DNA of 64,000 nucleotides from Limnochorda sp. LNt (GTDB lineage Bacteria; Bacillota; Limnochordia; Limnochordales; Geochordaceae), in the NCBI RefSeq assembly GCF_035593265.1, contig NZ_CP141614.1, positions 372,001 through 436,000 on the forward strand, written 5' to 3'. Shown in pieces: positions 44,601-53,459 of this stretch (the stretch's first letter is position 1; every line of letters starts with the position of its first letter). Both the position numbers and the translations under genes were made by a program. The notes under the pieces are model-generated. The model did no database searches, had not been told where the DNA came from, and saw only the letters and a program-made list of their open reading frames with translations.

Positions 44601-45204
44601 ATGCGGTGATGGAGTTGATCCGATTCTGTGGACAACCGGTGGGTAGGCAGCCGTAGCGGGCACTTCGTGGTGTAGGCGCCACTGCTTTCGAACGCCTCCG
44701 GGCTCAGAATGGCGCCGGCAGCGGTTGTAGAAGGCCTCGATGTGCTCGAAGATGGCAGTCTGTGTACTGGGCACCGTGGTCGGCGTGATGCACCAGCCCA
44801 CCGGCAGGCCGGCCGTTCCAGAAGGCCATGTTCAAGGCGTCGGTGGGCAGCTCGGTCGTCGGCCGCTCCCCCATGGCCCAGCCCACCACCCGGCGGGAGA
44901 AGGCATCGATGACCGTCGCCAGGTGGAGCCAGTCTTCCCCGGTCGGGTGCTGGGTCAGATCGGCTACCCACCACCGGTCCGGAGCGTCGGCGGCAAAGAC
45001 CCGCTGCACCCGGTTGGGGACGATGGGCCGGCGGGGCCCCGGCAGGTGATGCTCCGGGTCTTGCGCCGATGGCCCCCTGCAGGCCCAGCTGGTGCATCAG
45101 CCGGGCCACTTGTTTGCTGGAGCAGCGGATGCCGTCGCTCCTCCGAAGCTCTCGGCCCAGACCCGTGGCGCTCCGTAGGTGCCCCGGCTGGCCGCGTGGT
45201 TAGC

Positions 45205-47042
45205 CGGAAGTTCAGCAACCCCGATATCCCTCAAATCACGGCAATGACGCCAACGGAGTGGGATTCAAGCGTTCAGGCTTCTGGCTACGCCAGGGGAACC
45301 CCCAGCAACTGGAAGAGCCGCTGGTGCAGCGGCTCAGGCTCGCCGAGCATCTGGATTTCCTGACCGGCCACCTCGACCGTGTGGCGCTGCAGCGTCTCCA
45401 GCTGCATCATCAGCCCCTCGAAGGACCGCCGGGGGTCCTCCGCCAGCAGGGGCTCAAGCGCCCGCTCCATGTGCCAGCGCACATACAACGCCAGCATGCA
45501 CAAAAAGGCGTGGGCCCGCACCCGGTCCTCCAGCCGGTGGTAGACCGGACGCAGGTCCAGGGCGCTTTTCATCGTGCGGAAGTTTTGCTCCAGGGCCCGC
45601 AACGATTTGTACGTGGCCTGCACCTTGGCCGGCTCCATCCGGTCGGCCGGCACGTTGGTGCGCAGCACGTAAAACCCGTCCAGCTCCGCCTCCCGGGCGA
45701 TGGAGGCCTCCTTGCGCCGGAAGGCGAAGTGGCCGTCGCGGATCTCCAGGCTGGAAGTGCTTGCCACCTTCCAGCGGCCCAGGACCTTGCCCACGGCCAC
45801 CCCGATTTCGTCGGCCGTCAGGGGCTTGCGGCGGCGACGGCGCACCCGGGCTTCGATTTTGGCCAGCTCCCGCTCCGTGGCCGAAAGCAGCGCCTCGCGC
45901 TTTTGCCGGCGCTCCTCGGTCACCAGCGGATTGTAGCAGACCACCAGCCGCTCCCCGGGCCGCTCGGGGTCGGCGATCTCCGCCAGGTCCCGCCGGTCGA
46001 ACAGGCCCGGCTGAAAGAACCCTTCATCCCGCAGCTTCTGGATCTCCGGCGCCCGTAGGGCCGTGATCCACCCGAAGCCCACCGCCTCCAAATCGCTCAA
46101 TCGGGCCTTGACGATCATGCCCCGGTCGCCGACGAACACGACGTACTCAATGCCGAACCGAGCCCGGACCCGGGCAATCTGGGCTGCAGCGTCTCGGGAT
46201 CCCCCACGTCGCCGGGAACACCTCCACGGCCACGGGACACCCCTCGTCGTTGGTGAGCAGCCCCACGCAGAACTGCTTCTCGCCCGCTTCTTGTCCCGGT
46301 TGTACCCGAAGCGGGCCAACGGGCAGGTCTTGCCCTCCAGATAGACGCTCGTCAGGTCGTACAAGACGAGGGCGTTGGCCGTCAGGTGCCGGCGCGCCAG
46401 CTTCGCCTCGATAGCGGCCTGACGGGCCAGCAGCTCGTCCATGGCCCGGTAGACGTCGTTGACGTCCTCGCCATCGTGCGGCAACCGCAGAAGCTGCGGC
46501 AACGTGGTGGTCGTCCACCACAAAGTCCCGCCCAGCTTGGAGGAGGGCCGCAGGATGCGCATGACGACGACGGCCAGGGCCAAGCGCACCCAGTCGGCCG
46601 AGCGGGAGTAGAGCACCTGGTCCAGGCCCAGCTGGCGGATCATGCCCACGACGGCGGCGACGGCCCCGTGCTGGCGGGACTGGCGAATCTTTACCGTCTG
46701 CGGCACCGGCGCCACCGGCTCGCCCCGCAGGGCTCGCCGGACCAGCTCCAGGACGGCTTCCGGCAGGTGGGAGAGGTTGGCCAGGGTCCGGTGCTTCACC
46801 TTGCCGCCTTCCCGGTAGGTCTGGCGCAGCAGGTGGTAGGTGTAGACCTTGTCGCCCTGCCGGCGGCGGATGGTCTCGATGTGCATGGCACTGGATACGC
46901 ACCTCATGGCTCAATGGTAGCACATGACAACTGTCAAGGCAATACCTTAGGGCCATACTCTTGGCTACATTGGCACGCGTTCAACCGGTTTGAATGCCCA
47001 CCGCTATGCGGGTCCTGCCCGCTACCAGCCCCTGAACTTCCG
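45205..47042 (-). mobile_element. IS1634-family insertion sequence with clean ends
   Basis: A 1838-bp element with 11-bp perfect inverted repeats (CGGAAGTTCAG at 45205-45215, CTGAACTTCCG at 47032-47042) and a 6-bp target duplication GTTAGC (45199-45204 and 47043-47048). Joining the flanks restores the IS3 orfB frame MERIRAN-HAASRGTYG. It therefore inserted after the IS3 element was in place. Confidence 0.9.
45285..46907 (-). CDS. IS1634-family transposase, with an internal out-of-frame stretch
   Basis: An open frame of 540 residues; ATG 46886 is an alternative start. Motifs: HIETIRRRQGDKVYTYHLLR, LVLYDLTSVYLEGKTCPLA, YVVFVGDRGMIVKARL, FYVLRTNVPADRMEPAKV and MKSALDLRPVYHRLEDRVRA. Around 46190-46300 the open frame is wrong (ARSSSAWGCSPTTRGVPWPW), while another frame reads EKQFCVGLLTNDEGCPVAVE as expected. 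Three one-base losses in short G or C runs would explain it. It may be inactive, or the indels may be sequencing errors. Confidence 0.85.
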   Translation of the reverse strand: MRCVSSAMHIETIRRRQGDKVYTYHLLRQTYREGGKVKHRTLANLSHLPEAVLELVRRALRGEPVAPVPQTVKIRQSRQHGAVAAVVGMIRQLGLDQVLYSRSADWVRLALAVVVMRILRPSSKLGGTLWWTTTTLPQLLRLPHDGEDVNDVYRAMDELLARQAAIEAKLARRHLTANALVLYDLTSVYLEGKTCPLARFGYNRDKKRARSSSAWGCSPTTRGVPWPWRCSRRRGGSRDAAAQIARVRARFGIEYVVFVGDRGMIVKARLSDLEAVGFGWITALRAPEIQKLRDEGFFQPGLFDRRDLAEIADPERPGERLVVCYNPLVTEERRQKREALLSATERELAKIEARVRRRRRKPLTADEIGVAVGKVLGRWKVASTSSLEIRDGHFAFRRKEASIAREAELDGFYVLRTNVPADRMEPAKVQATYKSLRALEQNFRTMKSALDLRPVYHRLEDRVRAHAFLCMLALYVRWHMERALEPLLAEDPRRSFEGLMMQLETLQRHTVEVAGQEIQMLGEPEPLHQRLFQLLGVPLA

Positions 47043-47162
47043 GTTAGCCCGGATGCGCTCCATGAGCTGCAGGTCCTCCTGCGCCCGAGGCGACGGGGAC
47101 CGGGTGCGCCGTGCGAAGTGCCCGCTGGTGGAGACGCCCAGCAACGGCCGGTACGGGGAGAT

Positions 47163-47474
47163 TCATTCGCCTGCGCCTGGCGGGGGGCGACGCGCCAGCA
47201 TCATGCCGTCATGCTCGACCAGGTCGACAGGAGGGCTACCCAGCACCTTGACGGCTTGCTCGCCAGGTACGCTTGGCTCCCGCCACAACATGGCGATGCT
47301 TGCGTCGACTTCCACGGCAAACCACTCTTCCAGCACGCCCCAGATGCGCTCTCGGACGGCGGGCGACAAGCGAAAGCCACAATAGACCCCAGGCGCAAGC
47401 TCCAGCATCGAGGAAGCCAGGAACCCCCTGATGCGATCTGATACGTTACGCGTCACGATGATCGTCGTCGACAT
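47163..47474 (-). CDS. cas2: Type I-E CRISPR-associated endoribonuclease-like Cas2e
   Basis: 103 residues from ATG 47474, overlapping cas1 by 29 nt. Typical Cas2e start TTIIVTRNVSDRIRGFLASS, then MLELAPGVYCGFRLSPAVRE and WGVLEEWF. It forms the Cas1-Cas2 integrase that inserts new spacers at the array leader. Last gene of the operon. The IS3 relic begins at its stop codon. Confidence 0.93.
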   Translation of the reverse strand: MSTTIIVTRNVSDRIRGFLASSMLELAPGVYCGFRLSPAVRERIWGVLEEWFAVEVDASIAMLWREPSVPGEQAVKVLGSPPVDLVEHDGMMLARRPPPGAGE

Positions 47475-48342
47475 CGAGTAGCTCCTTGATCTTCCCGATC
47501 ATGGCGGGGATGACTCGCTTGGTCCGAAACCACTTGGCTGCCTCGTATCGAACTTCTCTCTCCAAGGGGAGCTCGGGATCGCGCAGAACGCGCGCCGCCA
47601 CGGAGAAGGCCAGCGGCAACGTCACCTCTGCCCGCCACAGGTCAGCGATGTCCAGGGTGAAGGCGTTGCTCGACTCTTCATGGATGAAGCCCAAGGGCGG
47701 GAGTGCTCCGACTGCTGCAACGGCGATGTCGGCCGCCGCCTCGACGAAGGTGGCCGCATGGTTGACGGCTTGGTTGGGGATATCTGCGGCCTCCGGATTG
47801 TCACGGTCATACCGGCGGCCCTTCCACTCGATGCCGTACTTCCTGGCGATGATGCGGTACGTCTCCCGGACCCGAGCCCCTTCCATCCCTCGTAGGATGC
47901 TGATGTCCCGATGGGGCAGGACCTCACCGAAGCGAACCGCGTACATGCGGCGTGCGACCCGGAGGCGGGACTCCTCGTCTGCCCAGAGCCGGGCATGGGC
48001 CCTAGCCACATCCGATCGGCCCTGCCCCATGGGCGGTGCGGTATAGAGCTTCACCCCACCCTCCCCGACCGCCGCGAGGAGGGTCCCGTGACGAGCTAGG
48101 ATACGCAACACGTCGTGGGTGACGCTTGTCCCGGGGCCCATCAGAATCATGGAGACGCCCTGATACGGAATGGCGTAGACACCTGGGGGCAGATCATCGC
48201 TACCGGCCGCCCGAAAGCAGAGCGTCCCATCCTCTACGTACAGATTCCCTCGGGATAACCACAGAAGCCCGTGGCGGTCCGCATGGGGGATGCTCGACCC
48301 TGCCAGGCCGAGGCGTCCTGGAAACAGGAAAGACGAACTCAT
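47446..48342 (-). CDS. cas1: Type I-E spacer integrase Cas1e
   Basis: 298 residues from ATG 48342, which overlaps the cas6e stop (ATGA). The N-terminal beta domain includes LLWLSRGNLYVEDGTLCF. The alpha-helical catalytic domain includes RGMEGARVRETYRIIARKYG with a metal-binding Glu, then LPPLGFIHEESSNAFTLDIA with the conserved His and Asp. Full length for Cas1e and apparently intact, so adaptation could still work although interference is probably lost. Confidence 0.94.
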   Translation of the reverse strand: MSSSFLFPGRLGLAGSSIPHADRHGLLWLSRGNLYVEDGTLCFRAAGSDDLPPGVYAIPYQGVSMILMGPGTSVTHDVLRILARHGTLLAAVGEGGVKLYTAPPMGQGRSDVARAHARLWADEESRLRVARRMYAVRFGEVLPHRDISILRGMEGARVRETYRIIARKYGIEWKGRRYDRDNPEAADIPNQAVNHAATFVEAAADIAVAAVGALPPLGFIHEESSNAFTLDIADLWRAEVTLPLAFSVAARVLRDPELPLEREVRYEAAKWFRTKRVIPAMIGKIKELLDVDDDHRDA

Positions 48343-49070
48343 GACGGAGGCCTCAGGAGGACCATGCCATAGCCGAAGGCCCTGTGCCGACCGATCCCTT
48401 TGCACAACAGGCTCGCAAACGCTTCAGGGTCTCCCACCATCAGCTCACCTCGCAGGAGGGCCTGGGGCCTGGTTATATGCCTCTGCCCCCGGCCGTGGCG
48501 TGACCCCTGCACGCGGCGGGTCTGCCTGACCAGCCGGAAACCCTCCAAGCGGATGCTGGTCACCGTGCAGGCACCCTGTCGCTCCAGGCGCTCGCGGACC
48601 CAATCGGAGTACACCCTGTCACGAGTCAGAGCTCCTGGGGGCGCCGAGTCTGCGCGGATGAGGAACAAGTCCTTCTCAATGCCCCCCTCAGCCTTGCGCC
48701 CCACGGGACAACATAGCACCTCGAAGCCCAACCGGCGCCCATGCCGCCACGAAGGCATCGCCTTCCCGGCGATCATCGTCTCCGGATCCGGACAAACGGC
48801 TGCAGAAGCAGGCTCGGCCAACTCTCGCAGACGTCGTCGCAACTGCTCGGCATCAGCGCGACCATATCCCAGGATCCGTGGCGGCCTGCCGCGCCCTACA
48901 AATAGGCGCCACGGCTTGGGTGCCAGCGGGCCGAAGGTGGCGGCCAACCAGGCATGGATGCCGTAACCGAGATCCTCGTCGCCATCCCGAATGTCCAGTC
49001 CCTGTCCCTGCAAGAACCGCAGGAGAAGGGGCAGGTCGATGCGCAACTCCAGCATGTAAAGCGTGGTCAC
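48339..49070 (-). CDS. cas6e: Type I-E crRNA endonuclease Cas6e
   Basis: 243 residues from GTG 49070, which overlaps the cas5e stop (GTGA). Starts TTLYMLELRIDLPLLLRFLQ and includes GYGIHAWLAATFGPLAPKPW with a His in the usual catalytic zone. It ends with the glycine-rich RNA-binding loop GIGRHRAFGYGMVLL. It cuts the array transcript within each repeat hairpin and stays bound to the crRNA 3' end in Cascade. Confidence 0.93.
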   Translation of the reverse strand: MTTLYMLELRIDLPLLLRFLQGQGLDIRDGDEDLGYGIHAWLAATFGPLAPKPWRLFVGRGRPPRILGYGRADAEQLRRRLRELAEPASAAVCPDPETMIAGKAMPSWRHGRRLGFEVLCCPVGRKAEGGIEKDLFLIRADSAPPGALTRDRVYSDWVRERLERQGACTVTSIRLEGFRLVRQTRRVQGSRHGRGQRHITRPQALLRGELMVGDPEAFASLLCKGIGRHRAFGYGMVLLRPPS

Positions 49071-49681
49071 GGTGCCTTCCCCTCGATGATGCCCTCGACC
49101 CGCCAACGGCTACCCGCCGGGATTTGATTGGACCAATCGCGCAGGTCGAAGACCCGCCGGAGTTCGCCGCGGCCGGCCGTCCCGAGGCTGGCTGGCCAAC
49201 ACGCCAGTAGACGGTCGGCGGCTTTGACCGGGAGCCCGGCTCGGTCCCAGACCGGTATCCCGCGCAGGATTGACAGAAGGTCGTCGCCGTCAGCGACCGG
49301 CGTCACCGGATCCAGTAGGGGCCGCGCCGGGAGACAGGCCTTGCGTCCAAGGAACAGGGGCCTGGCGGGGTGTCGTAGGGCCTCTACGACCCTTTCGAGC
49401 GTCGGCTCAGCGTCACCGTGGAGCGTCAACACCACCGTCAAGAGGCCGTCAACCCAGTAGTGACGATAGCGCTCGTGTGTGCCGAGCCTGGCCGATGGCC
49501 CGCCCGCCCTGTGCTCGGCCACGCCGCGACGCGTCCATCCCGGTCGGGACATCTTCGGTTGGCCGAGGTCGACCGTGTGGTAATCGACCATCCGTTGTGG
49601 CAGCACATCCCAACGGGCCGCGTACTCCAAGCGACGTTGGAGCGCATCCAACTGCTCGAAGTCTCCATGGCTCCATCCTAG

Positions 49682-51627
49682 GTGACCGCTCGGAAACCGT
49701 ACCCCACGGGGTATGAGCTGATGGGGTTTGAAGAATAGAAAGTCGATGATGAACGCCGGAGGGCTTTCTTGGACAGTAACCATTGATACACCTCTATGAG
49801 CTTTCTGTAGCTTTGTATTGCTGCACCGCTCTTGCGTTCACGCCCGTTTTCGTGGTACGATGCGGCTGGAAACCACCTCCGGGCAGGGAGTGGAGCGGCG
49901 TGCTGGGCCGGCGCAACCGGCAGACCACCTTCGACGACGTCACCTGGCGACAGCGCATCCCCAAGGACTCCTACTGGTGGCGGCTCCACGACTGGGCGGT
50001 GCAGAACCTGGACGAATCGATGTTTGCTCCGCTGTTTGACGCCCGCACCGGAAGGCCTTCGGTGAGCCCGGTCCACACGTTTCTGGCGCTGTTGATCCAG
50101 ATGGAGAAGGGCTACTCGGACCGGGAGATGGAGCAGGAATCCCGCTTCGATGACCGGGTGAAGCTGGCGATTTTGGCGGGGCGGGACTTTGAGGGCATCG
50201 ATGCGGTGACGCTGTGCGACCACCGCCGGCGCTTCTTGCAGCATGGCATCGCGGCGGCCATGCTGGAGAGGACCCTGGCCTCGGCCAAGCAGGCGGGGCT
50301 GTTTTCGCCGGAGCGCTCCCAGATCGTCGATTCCTTTCTCATCCACGGCGGGGCCGCCGTGCAGGACACCTACACCCTCATCCGCAAGGGTATCGTGCGG
50401 GTCCTGGCGGTGGCCCGGATGCACGAGCTGGACGGTCCGCTTTCGGCGGTACTGAAGCGCACCGATTACCACCAGCCGGGCAAGCCCCGGATCGACTGGG
50501 ACGACGCCGAGGCCCGCCGACAGCTGCTCCAGGCGCTGGTCGACGACGCGTTGGCCCTGGTGGCGGCGGCGCGGGCGCTTGCGAAGGTGCCCGAGGACTT
50601 GAAGGCCATGGTGGACCTGCTGGAGCGGGTGGCCACCCAGGACATCGAGCGGGACCCGGACGGGACGGTCCGCCTCAAGCAGGGGGTGGCCAAGGACCGG
50701 GTCATCTCGGTGGTCGACCCCGAGATGCGCCATGGCCACAAGACGGCCTCGAACCGGGCAGACGGCTACAAAGCCCATCTGATGACGGGCGGCGAGGGCC
50801 ACCGGCTGGTCACCGCCGTCGCGGTGACGCCCGCCAACGCACCGGACGACGCGAGGCTGGAGGCGATGCTGGACGACCAGGAGCGGCACGGCCACCGCCC
50901 CGCGGAGGTGCTGGGCGATCAGGCGTACTTCGACGTCGAGCGCGCCCGGCGCCAGGCCGAGAAGGGGACCCTCATCGTGGCCAAGGCGCCCCGGCGACGA
51001 ACCGGGAGGGTACTCTCGAAGGAGGCCTTCGCCCTGGACGCCGACGCCGGCACGCTCACCTGCCCCGCAGGCAGACGGTCCGCTTCGACCCGGGCCGACT
51101 GCAGCACCACAAGGGGTTCGTGGTGAGCTTTGCGGCCGAGGCCTGCGGGGCCTGTCCCCTCAAGGCCCGCTGCACGCCGGCGGCGGCCCGTCAGGTCACG
51201 ATCCACCCCTACGAGGTCGAGCTGCGGCAGGCTCGGGCGTACCAGCGCACCCCGGCCTTTCGGGAGCGCTACCGGCTGCGGGCCCGCATCGAGCGCATCG
51301 TGCGGCAGCTCAAGACCCACGGGGCCCGCAAGGCGCGCTACTGGGGTCGCATCAAGGTGCGCTTCCAGCTCCTGCTGGCCGCCATCAACCACAACATCAA
51401 GGAGGTGATGGCCGCCGGGCCACCCGTGGGGGTGGTGGGCCCCGCATGAGTAAGAAGCTGGAAGACAAGGAAAAGAGAAGGGAAACCGGGGGTTGGAAAG
51501 GCAGCACGACGCGCTCCGCCCTCCCGTCGAAGGCCGCGATTGGGTCGAGCTCGAACCCGCTGGCCGCATGCCTGACCTTTCAAACCCCCTACCAAAGGCC
51601 CGATTCAACAGGAAACCGAGCAGTCAC
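49682..51627 (+). mobile_element. IS1182-family insertion sequence, copy C, inside cas5e
   Basis: A 1946-bp element with CTAG duplications at 49678-49681 and 51628-51631, and inverted repeats GTGACCGCTCGG / CCGAGCAGTCAC. Its leader is like copy B and unlike copy A. It lies antiparallel to the cas operon, so its transposase transcript opposes cas transcription. Confidence 0.95.
49900..51449 (+). pseudogene. IS1182 transposase, frameshifted (copy C)
   Basis: Collinear with the copy A transposase but missing four single bases: a C near 50991, a G near 51010, a T near 51013 and a G near 51070. The frame breaks twice in the middle; the C-terminal part is open again to 51449. One substitution (Ser to Leu) distinguishes it around 50550. 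Not expected to give active enzyme unless the indels are sequencing errors. Confidence 0.85.
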
Positions 51628-51753
51628 CTAGGGCATTGGCGACGAGACCCGTGAGCATGGACGTCCCGGGGAAGAGATCGATGAAACCATGTTGGTCGAC
51701 GAGCACCGAGCCAAAACTGACCAGTGGCGCGTCGAACCGCATGACCAGCGCCC

Positions 51754-52938
51754 TCATGGCGCATCACCCAGAGCGTGGTCGAGGCTTTGCCTGATCGCTT
51801 CACGCAGGGGGACCACAGGTTCGCGGTCCCGCGGCCAGGGATGCGCGCAGGAGACGAAACGCCGCTCCTCGGAGTCACCGTACATGGACTCGAGGGCGTT
51901 GAGGTACTTGGCCATCGCTTCCACGGACTGGGCCATTGGATGGCCGTCGTGGTGTCCCAGGCTCACGGGCTTCAGGAAGGCATTGGCGAGGCTTCGAGGC
52001 TGCGTGGTCCCCACCTCGAGCACCACGCACTCCGCGCGGGCGTATGGAGCCGTTGCGCCCAGCTTGGCCCCAGGCGTCACCTGGGCTATGGCCTGAATGA
52101 GCAAGTCGAGGAGAGCTCGGGCGTCCCCGCGGTCCTGAGCCTGCCATTCGTGACGCCTGCAGCCGGTCAGGTTGGATACCAAGAGGGGGATGTCCACGAC
52201 CACGTACCCGTAGAAGATGCCTGCACCTATCTCCATGTCGCCCGCATGAGCAGCCCCCGTCTCCTCGTCGGCCGCCAGGTCATCGACCGCCGTGAAGAAG
52301 TCCACCTCGGTCTCCAGGGCGTGCGTCGTGAAGGCGTGGCCTACGTGCACGGGCGCGTCAACGCGAGCCAGCACGTCCGATGTGACGAAGCGCCCGAACA
52401 AAGCGCCCTCGAAGCCGGCCACGGGGTTACGGATGCCAGCCTGGTCGAGAAGGGCCTTGAAGTTGTTCTTCTCCGCTTTGATTCTCGCATCGAGATAGGC
52501 CTTGGCCTTCTCCACGCTACCCTCACGGGCCGCCTCCTGGATGAGGGTGACGAAGTAGTCCGCCTCCGGCTGTCCAAACAGGACAGGCTGCTTCATCTCC
52601 AAGCGATCCCGGTCCACGGCTTCCTTCTCGCCTGCTGCCTTGAGGACCCCCTGGGCCAGGTGGAACGTCAAGGCATGGGCGACGTCCTCCTGCATCCCTT
52701 GCTCGATCAGACGACCTTTGACGATCCTGGCGAAGAAGTGCCGGGACCGGATACCCGCAGGTAGTCGGGTGTGCTCCATCATCCATTGGCGCCAATGGCG
52801 CTTCTGACACTGGCTCGAGACGCGGAGCCGGGGGTAACCTCCAAAGATGATCCGCTTGGCCAACCCCGCATCGTCTCGATTGAGCAGGCTCGCATGGTAA
52901 CTGGTGAGAAAGTGAATCTGCAGAAACACGCCCTTCAT
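51754..52938 (-). CDS. cas7e: Type I-E Cascade backbone subunit Cas7e (Cse4)
   Basis: 394 residues from ATG 52938, overlapping cas11 by 4 nt. Starts FLQIHFLTSYHASLLNRDDA, then IIFGGYPRLRVSSQCQKRHW. Middle motifs are GALFGRFVTSDVLARVDAPV, VGHAFTTHALETEVDFFTAV and AGIFYGYVVVDIPLLVSNL. Six copies form the crRNA-binding backbone of Cascade. Apparently intact. Confidence 0.94.
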   Translation of the reverse strand: MKGVFLQIHFLTSYHASLLNRDDAGLAKRIIFGGYPRLRVSSQCQKRHWRQWMMEHTRLPAGIRSRHFFARIVKGRLIEQGMQEDVAHALTFHLAQGVLKAAGEKEAVDRDRLEMKQPVLFGQPEADYFVTLIQEAAREGSVEKAKAYLDARIKAEKNNFKALLDQAGIRNPVAGFEGALFGRFVTSDVLARVDAPVHVGHAFTTHALETEVDFFTAVDDLAADEETGAAHAGDMEIGAGIFYGYVVVDIPLLVSNLTGCRRHEWQAQDRGDARALLDLLIQAIAQVTPGAKLGATAPYARAECVVLEVGTTQPRSLANAFLKPVSLGHHDGHPMAQSVEAMAKYLNALESMYGDSEERRFVSCAHPWPRDREPVVPLREAIRQSLDHALGDAP

Positions 52939-53459
52939 CCTGCCTTTCTGTCTTGCGTCGTGAACTGGTAGTAGAAGTCTCGAGCGATCTTGTCCTGGAC
53001 CGCTTCACGCTTCTCGGGATCCTGGGTGAGCAAGAGCAGGGCCGCATCCACCCAGTTACACGAGCTGGACTTGGCTGCAAGAAAGCGCGCCGCTCGCAAT
53101 AGCAAGACCCGGCGCGTATCTCCCTCGGCGGTGAGGAGCCTCTCCAACCGGGCCTCCGAATACCGAGCCTCAGCCAGGGCCCGTCCCAGGCCCTTGTCGG
53201 GGTTGTGCGCGGCAGGGCTCATGAGCGCGATGCCTGCCACCAAGGTAATCCAGTCCCGCCGTGACTGCGGCGTGCGATCCCACCATTCCGGAAGGTAGAG
53301 CGCTGCGAAACGATAGAACACGACCGGCGGCAGTTGGGTAGGGTGCATTCGTCGAAGGGCCGCGCGTTCCCCTGTTGGAAAGCGTTCGCTTGCGATCACA
53401 CGAGCGATCTGCCCGATATGATGATGAAGCGTCGCCTCAGGCGACACCAACGTCCTCAC
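52935..53459 (-). CDS. cas11: Type I-E Cascade small subunit Cas11 (Cse2)
   Basis: 174 residues from GTG 53459, overlapping the end of cas8e by 23 nt. A helical protein: LRRMHPTQLPPVVFYRFAAL, WITLVAGIALMSPAAHNPDK, LGRALAEARYSEARLERLLT and NWVDAALLLLTQDPEKREAV, as in Cse2. Two copies form the belly of Cascade and stabilise the displaced strand. Position between cas8e and cas7e is canonical. Confidence 0.93.
   Translation of the reverse strand: MRTLVSPEATLHHHIGQIARVIASERFPTGERAALRRMHPTQLPPVVFYRFAALYLPEWWDRTPQSRRDWITLVAGIALMSPAAHNPDKGLGRALAEARYSEARLERLLTAEGDTRRVLLLRAARFLAAKSSSCNWVDAALLLLTQDPEKREAVQDKIARDFYYQFTTQDRKAG

Larger units (their letters stand above)
44600..47162 (-). mobile_element. 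Decayed IS3-family element, interrupted by an IS1634-family element
   Basis: OrfB pieces lie on both sides of the IS1634 insertion. The N-terminal piece (47043-47162) reads LLGVSTSGHFARRTRSPSPR, then AQEDLQLMERIRAN. The next piece, from 45204 leftwards, continues HAASRGTYGAPRVWAE, then DRWWVADLTQHPTG and HLATVIDAFSRRVVGWAM of the DDE core. The orfB has a frameshift after RVWAE. It also has an internal deletion joining HHADHGAQYTD directly to the C-terminal FEHIEAFYNR. OrfA is missing. The relic abuts the cas2 stop codon, so it marks the old downstream edge of the type I-E operon. Confidence 0.8.
49067..51757 (-). pseudogene. cas5e: cas5e interrupted by IS1182 copy C
   Basis: The N-terminal part starts at ATG 51757 (ATGA overlap with cas7e): MRALVMRFDAPLVSFGSVLV, then FPGTSMLTGLVANAL. 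It stops at the IS (51628). The C-terminal part resumes at 49677 with WSHGDFEQLDALQRRLEYAA, includes RHYWVDGLLTVVL, and ends at 49067. Deleting the IS and one CTAG gives ANALG-WSHGDF in frame and a 246-residue Cas5e with no other defect. Cas5e caps the crRNA 5' handle in Cascade. A frame from inside the IS (49783) reads through into the C-terminal 202 residues, but the first RAMP strand would be missing. Confidence 0.95.

Noticed and set aside
46980-46994. A third AACCGGTT-type palindrome resembling the LacI operators
   Set aside because: It lies inside the IS1634 element with no sugar gene nearby, and differs from the two 13-bp operators outside the core; probably chance.
48126-48529. Small plus-strand frames across cas1 and cas6e
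   Set aside because: They are antisense to well-supported cas genes and have no independent support.
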